64,000 nt of DNA. Origin: DATFDN01 sp963767645. GTDB lineage: Bacteria; Pseudomonadota; Alphaproteobacteria; Acetobacterales; Acetobacteraceae. Both the position numbers and the translations under genes were made by a program. The DNA is taken from NCBI GenBank assembly GCA_963767645.1, contig CAVYEW010000007.1, forward strand, positions 38,272 to 102,271, in the 5' to 3' direction. Below, piece by piece: positions 49,212 through 57,011 of the stretch. How positions within the stretch are numbered: position 1 is the first letter of the stretch; each line of letters opens with the position of its first letter. Under the pieces are notes generated by a model, which ran no database searches, was not told the DNA's origin, and was given only the letters and a program-made list of their open reading frames with translations.

Positions 49212-50242
49212 CACGGGGACTCCTTCAGGGCGGCCGACACGGTGCGGCCGTTGACCGACAACAGGACGACGGGCGTGTTCGGCACCGCGTAGACCGTGGT
49301 GCCGGCTTCCGCCTCGGAGGCGGTCCACTCCGGCGAGAGCAGCGTGTAGCGGGTGCGCAGATAGACGTTTCGGCCCAGCCGCCAGGCGCGCAGACCTTCC
49401 GGGGACACGCCCTCGACCGAGAGCGGCGTCGCATCGGCCGGCGGCACGCCCTCCAGCATGCCGGTGAGGAACGGTGCGCCGGTATCGGGCGCGTTCGGCT
49501 GGGTCATGATCTCGACCTTGGCGTGCGGGCCGCGGTCGGCGACATGCACCGACAGGTCGGCGTCGTAGCGGCCGCCCGCCGGAAATCAGCAGAAAGGTTA
49601 GCGGCTTGGGCGCGCCCTCGAGCGACACCACCAGGCCGCCACGCGGCGACAGCGACAGTGGCGTGATCTCCAGCACGTTCGAGCCCTTGGTCGGCGTGCA
49701 GACAAAGAAGCCAATCGCAATCGCAGAGGGTCCGCCGGCATTGGTCTGCGCGTTGCAGTTCGTCCCGCCGGCGATCGCGGCGGGGTTCGAGTTGGTATCC
49801 CACTGGATCGGCCAGGGCTGGCCGGTGCTGTCGAAGAAGCTGACAGCGGTGGGATATCCTTTCACCGTGTCGATGATCGACACCGCCGATCCCGGCGCGA
49901 AGCTGACATTGATCTGCCGGTTCAGCGGCGCCGCCAGCTCGGTGATCAACTCTTCCTTGGCCCGCTGCTCAGCCTTGTACCGCTTCGCCAATTGCTGGAT
50001 CAGTTCCGGAGAAAGCGGAATCGCATCACTTTCCTGCGAGGCGTCGATGCGGTGTTGCCATTCGCAGAGTTTTCTGATCCGGCGCCTCCAGCCGGGAGCT
50101 GCTCCCCCGGCGCGGGGGCCTGCGCGTGCGCGGCGGTCCCCACGACAAGCAGGAGCGCGGCGGCGCCGGCCGCCACCCATCGCCGTCCTAGGCGCCCTTC
50201 ACCCGCCGCCCCGGCCTCCCGGACTGACCGTACCGCCTTCAT
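49211..50242 (-). pseudogene. icmK: IcmK/DotH (TraN-type) outer-membrane core protein, two frameshifts
   Basis: DotH forms the outer-membrane ring with DotC/DotD. Signal peptide (WVAAGAAALLLVVGTAAHAQ) with AGGAGG before the ATG. Near 50043 the frame shifts by one base to IDASQESDAIPLSPELIQQL, and family sequence follows (LNRQINVSFAPGSAVSIIDT, GYPTAVSFFDSTGQPWPIQW). Near 49577 it shifts again to GRYDADLSVHVADRGPHAKV and ends AVPNTPVVLLSVNGRTVSAA plus LKESP. The two shifts together are three bases, so the total length is intact (about 344 codons) when both are repaired. Confidence 0.9.
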
Positions 50243-50256
50243 CTCAGCCTCCTGCC

Positions 50257-50886
50257 CTAGCGCGGCGATGCCACGAGCTGGTCGATCGCCAGCCCGTCGG
50301 GATGGTCGTCGTCGTTGGTGCGAATGACGAGCGCCGTCACCACCATGTTGTTGGTGCTGGTCTGATTGACGTTCTCGCAGGTCTGCGTGACGGGAAACTG
50401 GATCTGGTAGGCGAGCGCGCCCTGGACGTAGCTGGTCTGGTGGATCACCGCGGCGCGCTGCGCCTGCGCGTGGCACAGCAGGCGCGCCCGCTTCAGCTCA
50501 TCGAAATTGCCCTGGCTGATGAAGGACTGGGCGAAGGTGTTCCAGCCGCGCAGCGTGAAGCGGCGGCTCGCCGTGTTCAGCTCGACGGGGTAGTTGTAGT
50601 AATCGACATTGTACGGCGCGAGGACCGCCTTGACGGTCCAGTTCAGCAGCTCGGTGTCATCGACGATCGGGCTGTCGAGCGCCACCACCGGCCGCGGCGC
50701 GTGCTTGCCGTCCGTGAAGAAGTAGCGCGGCTGCACCGGGTGGGTCCACGTCCAGGCGTCATGCAGGAGCGATACCCCGACGAGCGCCGCCATGCCGAGC
50801 GTCAATGCAAGGCACCGGCTGACGAGCGTGCCCTGGAAGTCGGGATCAGAAAGCCGTCGTGCGACGGCGGCTCGTTGGTTGCGCAT
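50257..50886 (-). CDS. icmL: IcmL/DotI (TraM-type) core protein, 209 aa
   Basis: Inner-membrane VirB8-like component. One N-terminal membrane helix (CLALTLGMAALVGVSLLHDA) and a periplasmic domain with ALDSPIVDDTELLNWTVKAV, YNVDYYNYPVELNTASRRFT and GWNTFAQSFISQGNFDELK, all family features. Ends 15 nt before icmK, first of the icmL-icmK-icmE unit. The regulon motif lies 44 nt upstream, inside the 3' end of the preceding gene. Confidence 0.95.
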   Translation of the reverse strand: MRNQRAAVARRLSDPDFQGTLVSRCLALTLGMAALVGVSLLHDAWTWTHPVQPRYFFTDGKHAPRPVVALDSPIVDDTELLNWTVKAVLAPYNVDYYNYPVELNTASRRFTLRGWNTFAQSFISQGNFDELKRARLLCHAQAQRAAVIHQTSYVQGALAYQIQFPVTQTCENVNQTSTNNMVVTALVIRTNDDDHPDGLAIDQLVASPR

Positions 50887-50907
50887 CAGCGGACCCGCTG
50901 CTGTTCA

Positions 50908-52107
50908 TCAGGCGCTGATCCTGGCACCGCTGTCTGCGAACGGGCGCGATCGCGCGCGCGCCTCGGCATCGAGCTGCGCGCGCGTGACGATCTCCATCTC
51001 CGGCGACCGGCCTTCGATCATGCGGTCGCGCTTGCGCCGGAGTGGCGACAGCCTCGTCCTGCGGTCGCTGCGCTCGATCCAGAAAAACTCAGGTCCCCAC
51101 TTTTGGCATTCGGTCTTCAGACTCTGGCGCACAACCAGGTCGGACCGCTCCATCGTCGCGCGCGCGACCTCCTCATCGAACACGGCGCAAATCTTCTTGC
51201 GGTCGGGATCGACCGGAATGCCCATCCGGGTCCGCAGGGTCTTGAGCGAGTCCGGCGACCTACCGATCAGCTTCGCCACCGCCCGCCAGTGCAGCCCGGA
51301 CATGAACAGCATCCCGACGGCGAACACGGCGACGTCGCTGGTGAGCGGGTGCGGGAGCGCGCCGATCCAGGTCAGATTGCGCCAATCGACCTCCTCGCGG
51401 GTGCGCGGAACGGGAACCGGGGCGGGGGTCTGCCGGGGCGAAGCCGGCGTCTGTGCGTGATCGGAGCCGCCGACGATGCCGAAAAGAGGCAGCTCGCGCT
51501 GACCCTCCCGGCGGTCATTGCGGCGGCCCGCTGCGACCGGCGCCTTGGTCGGCGGGACCGGTTCCGCGGTCTCGACAACCCGGCACGTGGCCGGGCCGGC
51601 GGCACGACCGCAGCTGGCCTCCGGCGTCGCCGCGGCGTCGGTAAAGCCGAAGTCAGGCGGTTGCCGGGTGAGTGTCGCCGGGTCAGGGCGGAACAGGCTA
51701 GCGCGCGGGGGCGCCTCCAATCCCAGGCGGCGCGCTTTCGCGCGCACCGCATTCGCCGAACGCGGCTTCTCCAGGCTCTGGCCAATGACCTCCGGGTGGA
51801 CGCCCGCCGGACGCCAGGCGAGCAGTCGCTGCTGGTCCGCGATCGACCAGCCGCGCGTGCTGGGCCGGCGGAATGGCTTGTCGTTCGGCGTGGCCAGCCC
51901 GAGCCGGACGACGTGCTCGTCGAGCGCGGCCCTGGTCAGTCCGAGCAGCAGACACAGCCCCTCGATGCAGATGCCGGCCCGGGCCATCCCGGCCAGCACC
52001 TTGTCGAAGGGAAAGACGAGGGCCCTCGCGAGACTCGCGAGCCAGGCGAGACCCCCCTGCGGGGGCTCCCTTCCAGGCTGCGGAGTGCTCGATAAAGCCG
52101 CTGACAA
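50908..52107 (-). CDS. GcrA-like HTH DNA-binding protein, 399 aa
   Basis: Contains a GcrA/SANT-like helix-turn-helix around residues 85-130: GWSIADQQRLLAWRPAGVHP, then KPRSANAVRAKARRLGLEAP, very like the alphaproteobacterial GcrA motif. A second helix-turn-helix-like stretch (HWRAVAKLIGRSPDSLKTLR) lies in the C-terminal half, and the end is strongly basic. The start is a TTG with GGAGGGGG upstream, decided by the ribosome site. It lies just upstream of the icmL operon and is a candidate regulator of the transfer genes. Confidence 0.65.
   Translation of the reverse strand: MSAALSSTPQPGREPPQGGLAWLASLARALVFPFDKVLAGMARAGICIEGLCLLLGLTRAALDEHVVRLGLATPNDKPFRRPSTRGWSIADQQRLLAWRPAGVHPEVIGQSLEKPRSANAVRAKARRLGLEAPPRASLFRPDPATLTRQPPDFGFTDAAATPEASCGRAAGPATCRVVETAEPVPPTKAPVAAGRRNDRREGQRELPLFGIVGGSDHAQTPASPRQTPAPVPVPRTREEVDWRNLTWIGALPHPLTSDVAVFAVGMLFMSGLHWRAVAKLIGRSPDSLKTLRTRMGIPVDPDRKKICAVFDEEVARATMERSDLVVRQSLKTECQKWGPEFFWIERSDRRTRLSPLRRKRDRMIEGRSPEMEIVTRAQLDAEARARSRPFADSGARISA
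50931..50944 (-). promoter_or_regulatory. Transfer-regulon motif inside the GcrA-like gene
   Basis: Coding strand CCCGTTCGCAGACA, 44 nt before the icmL start, within the last codons of the GcrA-like gene. Confidence 0.5.
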
Positions 52108-52136
52108 AACCCCCTCCGGCGCAATGGCCGAGGGGA

Positions 52137-52165
52137 CTAGATTTCAGTTATGCCGGAATTGTCAA
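52137..52165 (-). promoter_or_regulatory. Possible sigma70-type promoter with inverted repeat
   Basis: On the minus strand TTGACA is followed after 17 nt by ATCTAG, about 30 nt ahead of the TTG start of the GcrA-like gene. The -35 lies in an AT-rich 13-bp inverted repeat GAATTG-T-CAATTC (52156-52168), unusual in this GC-rich sequence and suitable as an operator. The -10 is weak. Confidence 0.4.
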
Positions 52166-52254
52166 TTCTATTTCGGTGGAACATCACGTCCTTGTGATCA
52201 GGACCGATATCCCCCAAAGCGCTCCAGCGGAACCGTTGCGGGCCGTGGGCGCGC

Positions 52255-52641
52255 TCAATTCGACTTCCCCCTAGGTTGGCGCGGGGGAGTTGGTTCGTCA
52301 ATGACTTTTAGCAGGGCGGTCAAAGTTCCCACCAATTCTGCCACCTTCTGCCTTACGAGGGACAGTTTGAGATTCGAATCATCAGATTCGGACTTCGTAG
52401 GAAGCAGGTCGCTGGGGAGCACGTTCAGTGCCTGCGCGATCTGATGAAGTAGTTTCAGGGAAACATTCACTCCCAAAAGCTCTATTTCATTCAGATAGGG
52501 CGCACGGATATCCGACAGAGCGGCGAGTTCTTTTTGCGTCATTTCCCTCTGTCCGCGGAGTTCCCTGATCCGTGACCCGACGGAGCTAAAAAGCTCCTTT
52601 AATTCAGGAGACTCCTCCTCGCCTTGTCGCCCTTTCGCCAT
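52255..52641 (-). CDS. XRE-family helix-turn-helix regulator, 128 aa
   Basis: Cro/CI-type HTH: VGSRIRELRGQREMTQKELA, then ALSDIRAPYLNEIELLGVNV and LLHQIAQALNVLPSDLLPTK, the complete five-helix pattern. The C-terminal 35 residues form a helix that could dimerise. Starts MAKGRQGEEE. It stands alone on the minus strand next to the start of the plus-strand T4SS genes. An imperfect regulon-like motif (CTGCGAACGC) near 52695 may allow autoregulation. Candidate repressor of the transfer regulon. Confidence 0.85.
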   Translation of the reverse strand: MAKGRQGEEESPELKELFSSVGSRIRELRGQREMTQKELAALSDIRAPYLNEIELLGVNVSLKLLHQIAQALNVLPSDLLPTKSESDDSNLKLSLVRQKVAELVGTLTALLKVIDEPTPPRQPRGKSN

Positions 52642-52752
52642 CCCCAACCCTTTTCTCTGTTCAAGGACCCATGGCCCCCAAGAACCAAGGGCCGCTGCGA
52701 ACGCCCACTTTTCCGCGATCCTTACAGCCTCCGTGCCCGCGTCGGGGCAATC

Positions 52753-52766
52753 CCCATTCGCAAGCG
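52753..52766 (+). promoter_or_regulatory. Transfer-regulon motif
   Basis: CCCATTCGCAAGCG, ending 42 nt before the ATG at 52809. Confidence 0.55.
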
Positions 52767-52808
52767 AACCGGTCAAATGCGGCTCTCCGAGGCGCAGGAG
52801 AAGCTTAG

Positions 52809-53254
52809 ATGAAAGGATCGCTCACCCTCTTGGCAACAACTGCCGCGATCCTAGCGGCCACGCCAGCCTATGCGGATTTTGTGGTGGCGAACGGTCCGGG
52901 ACAGTCCGCGCCTAGCCGCAAGCGGCGGGCTCATTCAGGCCGGGCCCGGGCGTGGTGGCGGATGAACCACATGTCGACCCCGGCGACCGGCAACCCGTCC
53001 GCGCGCGACCCAGGCCCGCGCCGAAGCCAAGGCCTCGGATCGTTCAGGGGTTCGGCGACCAGGTGCCGCTGGCCTTCGCTTGCAAACAGATTGTGCCGAA
53101 CGCGATCAAGGTGAGCTATGGCCCCGGCGCCGATCCCGGGATGCTGGTGACCTGGCGCGGCGGCGATACCTGGCCGCACGTCCTCGCCGATGCCCTCAAG
53201 CCGCTCGGCTTGCATATGGTCGCGACCGGCACGCGGCTCGAAATCGAAAGCTGA
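52809..53254 (+). pseudogene. TcpQ/PilL-like periplasmic protein, one-base frameshift
   Basis: A signal peptide (KGSLTLLATTAAILAATPAY then ADFVV) is in one frame; from about 52930 the sense continues in another: PRIVQGFGDQVPLAFACKQI, then VSYGPGADPGMLVTWRGGDT, WPHVLADALKPLGLHMVATG and TRLEIES. That C-terminal domain matches the TcpQ / PilL N-terminal type (IVP..., VSWxGGxxWxxVLxxAL), a secretin-linked domain of type IV pili and IncI-like plasmids. A one-base loss explains the break. First gene of the plus-strand T4SS region. Confidence 0.6.
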
Positions 53255-53255
53255 T

Positions 53256-53269
53256 TCCATTCGCAATGG
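53256..53269 (+). promoter_or_regulatory. Transfer-regulon motif
   Basis: TCCATTCGCAATGG with the perfect palindrome core, ending 39 nt before the ATG at 53309. Confidence 0.7.
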
Positions 53270-53308
53270 GCCAGGGCAGCATCACCCGCAGGACGGAGAC
53301 ACCTGCCG

Positions 53309-53776
53309 ATGCTCAACCTGGAACGCACCGCCGCGATCGACTGGCTGACAGCGGTCCTCCCCGTACGCCCGAAGGCGGACTGGCCGCCCACCATCCGCCC
53401 GATCGAGCTTGATGACCCAGCGCCCGCGCTGCTCGTGGAGCTTGGACAGACGCTGGACGCCTTCAGCGACGAGCAACGCGATCTCCTGGGGGAGCGTCTG
53501 CGCTCGCAGCCGCTCGCGGACCAGCTGCGCGACGTGCTGGCGCAGCTTGGGGCGGCGCGGCAGTTCCGGGTTCTGGACTGGTTCGGCGAGCGAGGGCTCG
53601 CGGACAGTCCTCTGATCGCCGCCGCCCTTACCAGCGGCAATTCACCGCAGGCGCAAGCGCTCCGCGCCGCCATCCGGGTCTACGCGCGGCGCGGGCTGCT
53701 CGACCGGATGTTCGCGCCGGACCGGCTCGCTGCCCTGCACGCCGCCGCCGAAACCGCCCTCCAGGAGACCGCATGA
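53309..53776 (+). CDS. Hypothetical T4SS-operon protein, 155 aa
   Basis: Soluble helical protein: AAIDWLTAVLPVRPKADWPP, LLVELGQTLDAFSDEQRDLL, FRVLDWFGERGLADSPLIAA and IRVYARRGLLDRMFAPDRLA. No signal or membrane helix. GGACGGAG precedes the ATG. The stop overlaps the next start (ATGA), so it begins a coupled unit reaching to 56950. No family recognised. Confidence 0.6.
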   Translation: MLNLERTAAIDWLTAVLPVRPKADWPPTIRPIELDDPAPALLVELGQTLDAFSDEQRDLLGERLRSQPLADQLRDVLAQLGAARQFRVLDWFGERGLADSPLIAAALTSGNSPQAQALRAAIRVYARRGLLDRMFAPDRLAALHAAAETALQETA

Positions 53777-54321
53777 TGCGCCGATTGCTCTCGCTCGCCG
53801 CCATCGTCTCGCCGGCGGTGCTCGCCGCGGGGCCGCTGGCGGCTCAGACGGCGACCACCGGCAGCGCGGGATGCGCCGCGATCACCCAGGCCGCCGCGAC
53901 CGGGGCCGAAAACATCATCGCGGCCGACGGCCAGACCATCCAGCAACCGCAGAGTGTCACCAACCTGACCTGCCTGGATAACTTCTTCAACGGCACCGGA
54001 CTGAACCTGGTCACCAACCTGCTCAATCCGACCACCCTGCTCAACGCGGTCGAGGGCCAGATCTGCAACGCGGTCAAGCAGGAATGGAACTCGCTGATCG
54101 GATCGGCCACCTGCGGCCTCAATATCACCGGGTTCAACATGGGCTTCGGCGGCCTCGGCGGCGGCCTGTCCTGCCCCAAGCTGAGCTTCGGTGGCGGCGG
54201 GCCGCCACTCGCCAGCTTCGGGATCGGCGCCGGCGGCAGCAGCGGCGGCCTCTACATCAACGGCAATGGCCAGCCGCCGACCGGCTACTCGCTGCCAAGC
54301 ACGCCCCAAGGCACATTCTGA
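53773..54321 (+). CDS. Secreted Cys/Gly-rich T4SS-operon protein, 182 aa
   Basis: Signal peptide (RRLLSLAAIVSPAVLAAGPL then AAQ). The mature part has four Cys (SAGCAAI, LTCLDNFF, GQICNAV, SATCGL) plus SCPKL, and a Gly-rich C-terminus (FGGLGGGLSCPKLSFGGGG). Probably a disulfide-bonded periplasmic or surface protein; the DsbC-like protein at 62269 could assist. No family recognised. Confidence 0.6.
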   Translation: MMRRLLSLAAIVSPAVLAAGPLAAQTATTGSAGCAAITQAAATGAENIIAADGQTIQQPQSVTNLTCLDNFFNGTGLNLVTNLLNPTTLLNAVEGQICNAVKQEWNSLIGSATCGLNITGFNMGFGGLGGGLSCPKLSFGGGGPPLASFGIGAGGSSGGLYINGNGQPPTGYSLPSTPQGTF

Positions 54322-54332
54322 GGAGAACCACC

Positions 54333-55556
54333 GTGCAACGCGCAACACTGCTCGGCTCGACGGCGGCCGGCTTCATTCTGGGCGCCATCCTCATCAACAC
54401 CATGCCGGCCGCCGCCGACATGCCGGTGATCGACCCGACGGAGATCGCCAACATCATTCAGCAGTCGAGCATCCTGTCCGCCATCCAGAGCATCATGACG
54501 ACGATCAGCGACACCGAAAAGCAGGTGCAGACGTACGCCAACGACATCTTCGGTGCGCTCGGCGACAACACGTTCGGCACGGTCCAGCAACTACTGCAGG
54601 AGGGCTTCACCCAGCAGTCGAACTATCAGAAAGCGCAGATCGGGGCGGTGCAGCAGATCGCCGATGCGTCCAACCTCGCCAACGCGCAGTTCCAAATGCA
54701 GGTCCGCCAGGCGCAGATCCGCGACCAGCACACGGTCAGCCCGAGCGCCTGCATCGCGCTCGATGGCGGGGTCAGCACCAATTCCGCTGCGGTCCAGGGC
54801 TACGACGTCGGCTGGACCATCTCCAATATCCACAACGCCCGCGGGCAGGCCCAACCGGGGATGCCGTCCTACTTCGGCCAAGCGCAGGGGGTCGCGTCGA
54901 TGGCGAGCGAGCACCTCGCCAAATACTGCGACCAGAAGGACGTCGATGCCGGACTCTGCGCCGCCGCCAGCCAGACGCCGGACGGCGACGCGGAGTATTC
55001 CAGCTATTACGGCAGCGGCACCTATGGCAGCCAGGACGCGATCAACGCGGCCAAGGACTTCGCCATCAACCTGATCGAGCCCGTGGCCCCGGCAGCGTTA
55101 CGGGGCGACCAGCTCAGCTCCATCCAGGGCCAGAACGCCGCCGTGAAACGTCGCAGCTACGACGCGCGGATGTCATTGGCGCAGAGCGTGGTCGATCAGC
55201 AGATCGGCATGCAAGCCCCGGCGGTGCCGATTACCCCGCAGCAACAGCAATACCTGACCAGCATGGGCCTGACGCCACCCGCCAGCGGAGCAATTTCCTG
55301 GTTCCAGGCGCTGCAAATCGAGGCCGAGCGTCGCGTCAGCGACGTGAACTGGGCCGGCACACTGCAAGCCGAGCCGCCGGCGGCGGTCGAACGCGAGATC
55401 GCGATCGAACTCGCCCTCGGCAATTACCTGGCCTTCCAGAACTTCAAGCTCGGACTGCAGCGCGTCAACATCGGCGCGACCCAGCTCGCGCAGGCGACCG
55501 ATCGCGACTTCATGCCCACCTCGCCGCTGCCCACCCCCTCCATCGCCGCACAATAG
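54333..55556 (+). CDS. Exported T4SS protein with VirB5/TrbJ-like features, 407 aa
   Basis: GTG start with TGAGGAGA upstream. Signal peptide-like start (TLLGSTAAGFILGAILINTM then PAAA) and a helical region typical of VirB5/TrbJ proteins: EIANIIQQSSILSAIQSIMT and TISDTEKQVQTYANDIFG. The rest is helical with Gln-rich parts (QQQQYLTSMGL) and ALGNYLAFQNFKLGLQR. VirB5-class proteins sit at pilus tips; the assignment is by pattern only. It follows the Cys-rich protein after 11 nt. Confidence 0.6.
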   Translation: MQRATLLGSTAAGFILGAILINTMPAAADMPVIDPTEIANIIQQSSILSAIQSIMTTISDTEKQVQTYANDIFGALGDNTFGTVQQLLQEGFTQQSNYQKAQIGAVQQIADASNLANAQFQMQVRQAQIRDQHTVSPSACIALDGGVSTNSAAVQGYDVGWTISNIHNARGQAQPGMPSYFGQAQGVASMASEHLAKYCDQKDVDAGLCAAASQTPDGDAEYSSYYGSGTYGSQDAINAAKDFAINLIEPVAPAALRGDQLSSIQGQNAAVKRRSYDARMSLAQSVVDQQIGMQAPAVPITPQQQQYLTSMGLTPPASGAISWFQALQIEAERRVSDVNWAGTLQAEPPAAVEREIAIELALGNYLAFQNFKLGLQRVNIGATQLAQATDRDFMPTSPLPTPSIAAQ

Positions 55557-55567
55557 GAGAGAAAAAA

Positions 55568-56950
55568 ATGGCCGAACAACCGACGCCCACACCGCAACCC
55601 AGCACGCCGCCTAGAAGCCAGGCCGCGCAAGGTCAGCCGGAAGCCGCGCACGCGAACTCAAGCGACGTCAGAATCGAAGGAAGCCAAGACCCAGCAGGAA
55701 AAGGCCGCGGTCACGGAAGCCATCGAGCAACTCCGAAAAGGCGCTCCCGTCCATACCGAGACCGACAAAGGTCTTGCGCAGGCCGTGGAGCGGCTTGGTT
55801 CGCGAGTCATCGGATCCGCTGCGCGCAAACCAGAAGAGCTTCCACCATGAAGTAGGATATGCGGTTGAGGATGTAGAACACACGAGGGTTGGCACGCTCA
55901 ATCTCGCCGAACACACGCGGTCCGAGATGGAACGCTTAGCAGAGGGCGCGCCCGGGTTAGAGAAGCGTCGAAATGCAGACCCTTTTGCGTTCGACCGCAA
56001 CCCTCGCAGATCGTGGCTTAATTCGCGATATTCGAAATCGTGCTACCGAGATCGGTCAGCAGGTGGACCAGAACACGCCAGCGATTCGAAGCCAAATCGA
56101 GGTCCTGGAAAACAGGGCACGTCTCGCGGCGAGAACCGAAGCCGGGCCCGCGCCATCCGCTCTGCAGGATAAGCCCGCACATTCCGACGCTCCGACGCCA
56201 AGAGACCAGCAAGCGCCGCAAGGCGAACCACGGCGTCAGGACGAGACGGCGCAGCAGGGCCAGAACCAGCGCCATTTCCTGGAAGGCGCGGCCACGGCGC
56301 CGGGAAATGGCTTCTTCCGCATGATGCGCGGCAGCGGCGCCAGCACGACGCCGCCTTGGGAGGCGGCGCCCACGCCGTTCGGCACGCGCCTCAGCGCCTT
56401 CGAGGACAAGATGGCTCAGGGGCGCGACGATGTCGCGCTGCGCGGTGTCGAGAAGTCGGGGCGCGCGGCGATGGACGCACTCGAAGGCTTCAAGAACGGC
56501 GAGGGCGCCGTCATGCTCAACCGCATCCGCGCGGCCGCCCAAAGCGATCCCGGCGGCATGGCCGGCGTGCTCTCCGAAATGCGCGAGGGCGGCAAGTTTG
56601 CCGACCTCCGCCAGCAGTTCAACAACGCGCTCGCCGACGAGAAAGGCGTCTCCGCCGCTTACGACAAGGCAGCCGCCGCCCTCGCCCGCTACGGCCAGGA
56701 CCGGGTCGCCGCCGAGCAGATCATCGCCCGCCGCCCCGACGCTGCCAACCTCTCGGCCAAGTTCGAGACCATGGACAAGGAGATCGGCCAGGCCGCCGGC
56801 GAGATGCCCTCCCGCCGCGACGGCAAGACCATGCTCGAGGACCTCAGCAAGCAGGTCGCCGAAATGCTCCAGCGCGCCGTTGAGAGCGTGAAGAACCTGT
56901 TTAATCGCGGCCCGGCCCAGACCGCCTCGGCCGGACCAAGCCCCAGCTAA
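55568..56950 (+). pseudogene. Long helical T4SS-operon protein in several frames
   Basis: Starts MAEQPTPTPQPSTPPRSQAA with a GAGA-rich leader. Plausible sequence then moves through three frames: AKTQQEKAAVTEAIEQLRKG (55685-55850), VGYAVEDVEHTRVGTLNLAE (about 55850-55970), then TLLRSTATLADRGLIRDIRN through a long charged coil to SVKNLFNRGPAQTASAG. Each change is by the same step, consistent with three two-base losses (total 6). The last frame alone gives about 325 residues from ATG 55973. A cytoplasmic helical scaffold is suggested by composition; family unknown. Confidence 0.5.
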
Positions 56951-56959
56951 GACCAGCCA

Positions 56960-56973
56960 TCCATTCGCAGTGG
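56960..56973 (+). promoter_or_regulatory. Transfer-regulon motif
   Basis: TCCATTCGCAGTGG, ending 38 nt before the dotA start. A GTG within the motif is in frame with dotA but is not a likely start. Confidence 0.7.
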
Positions 56974-57011
56974 ACCATGACAGCCTTCGGCGCAAATCGC
57001 CCGAGGCTGTC

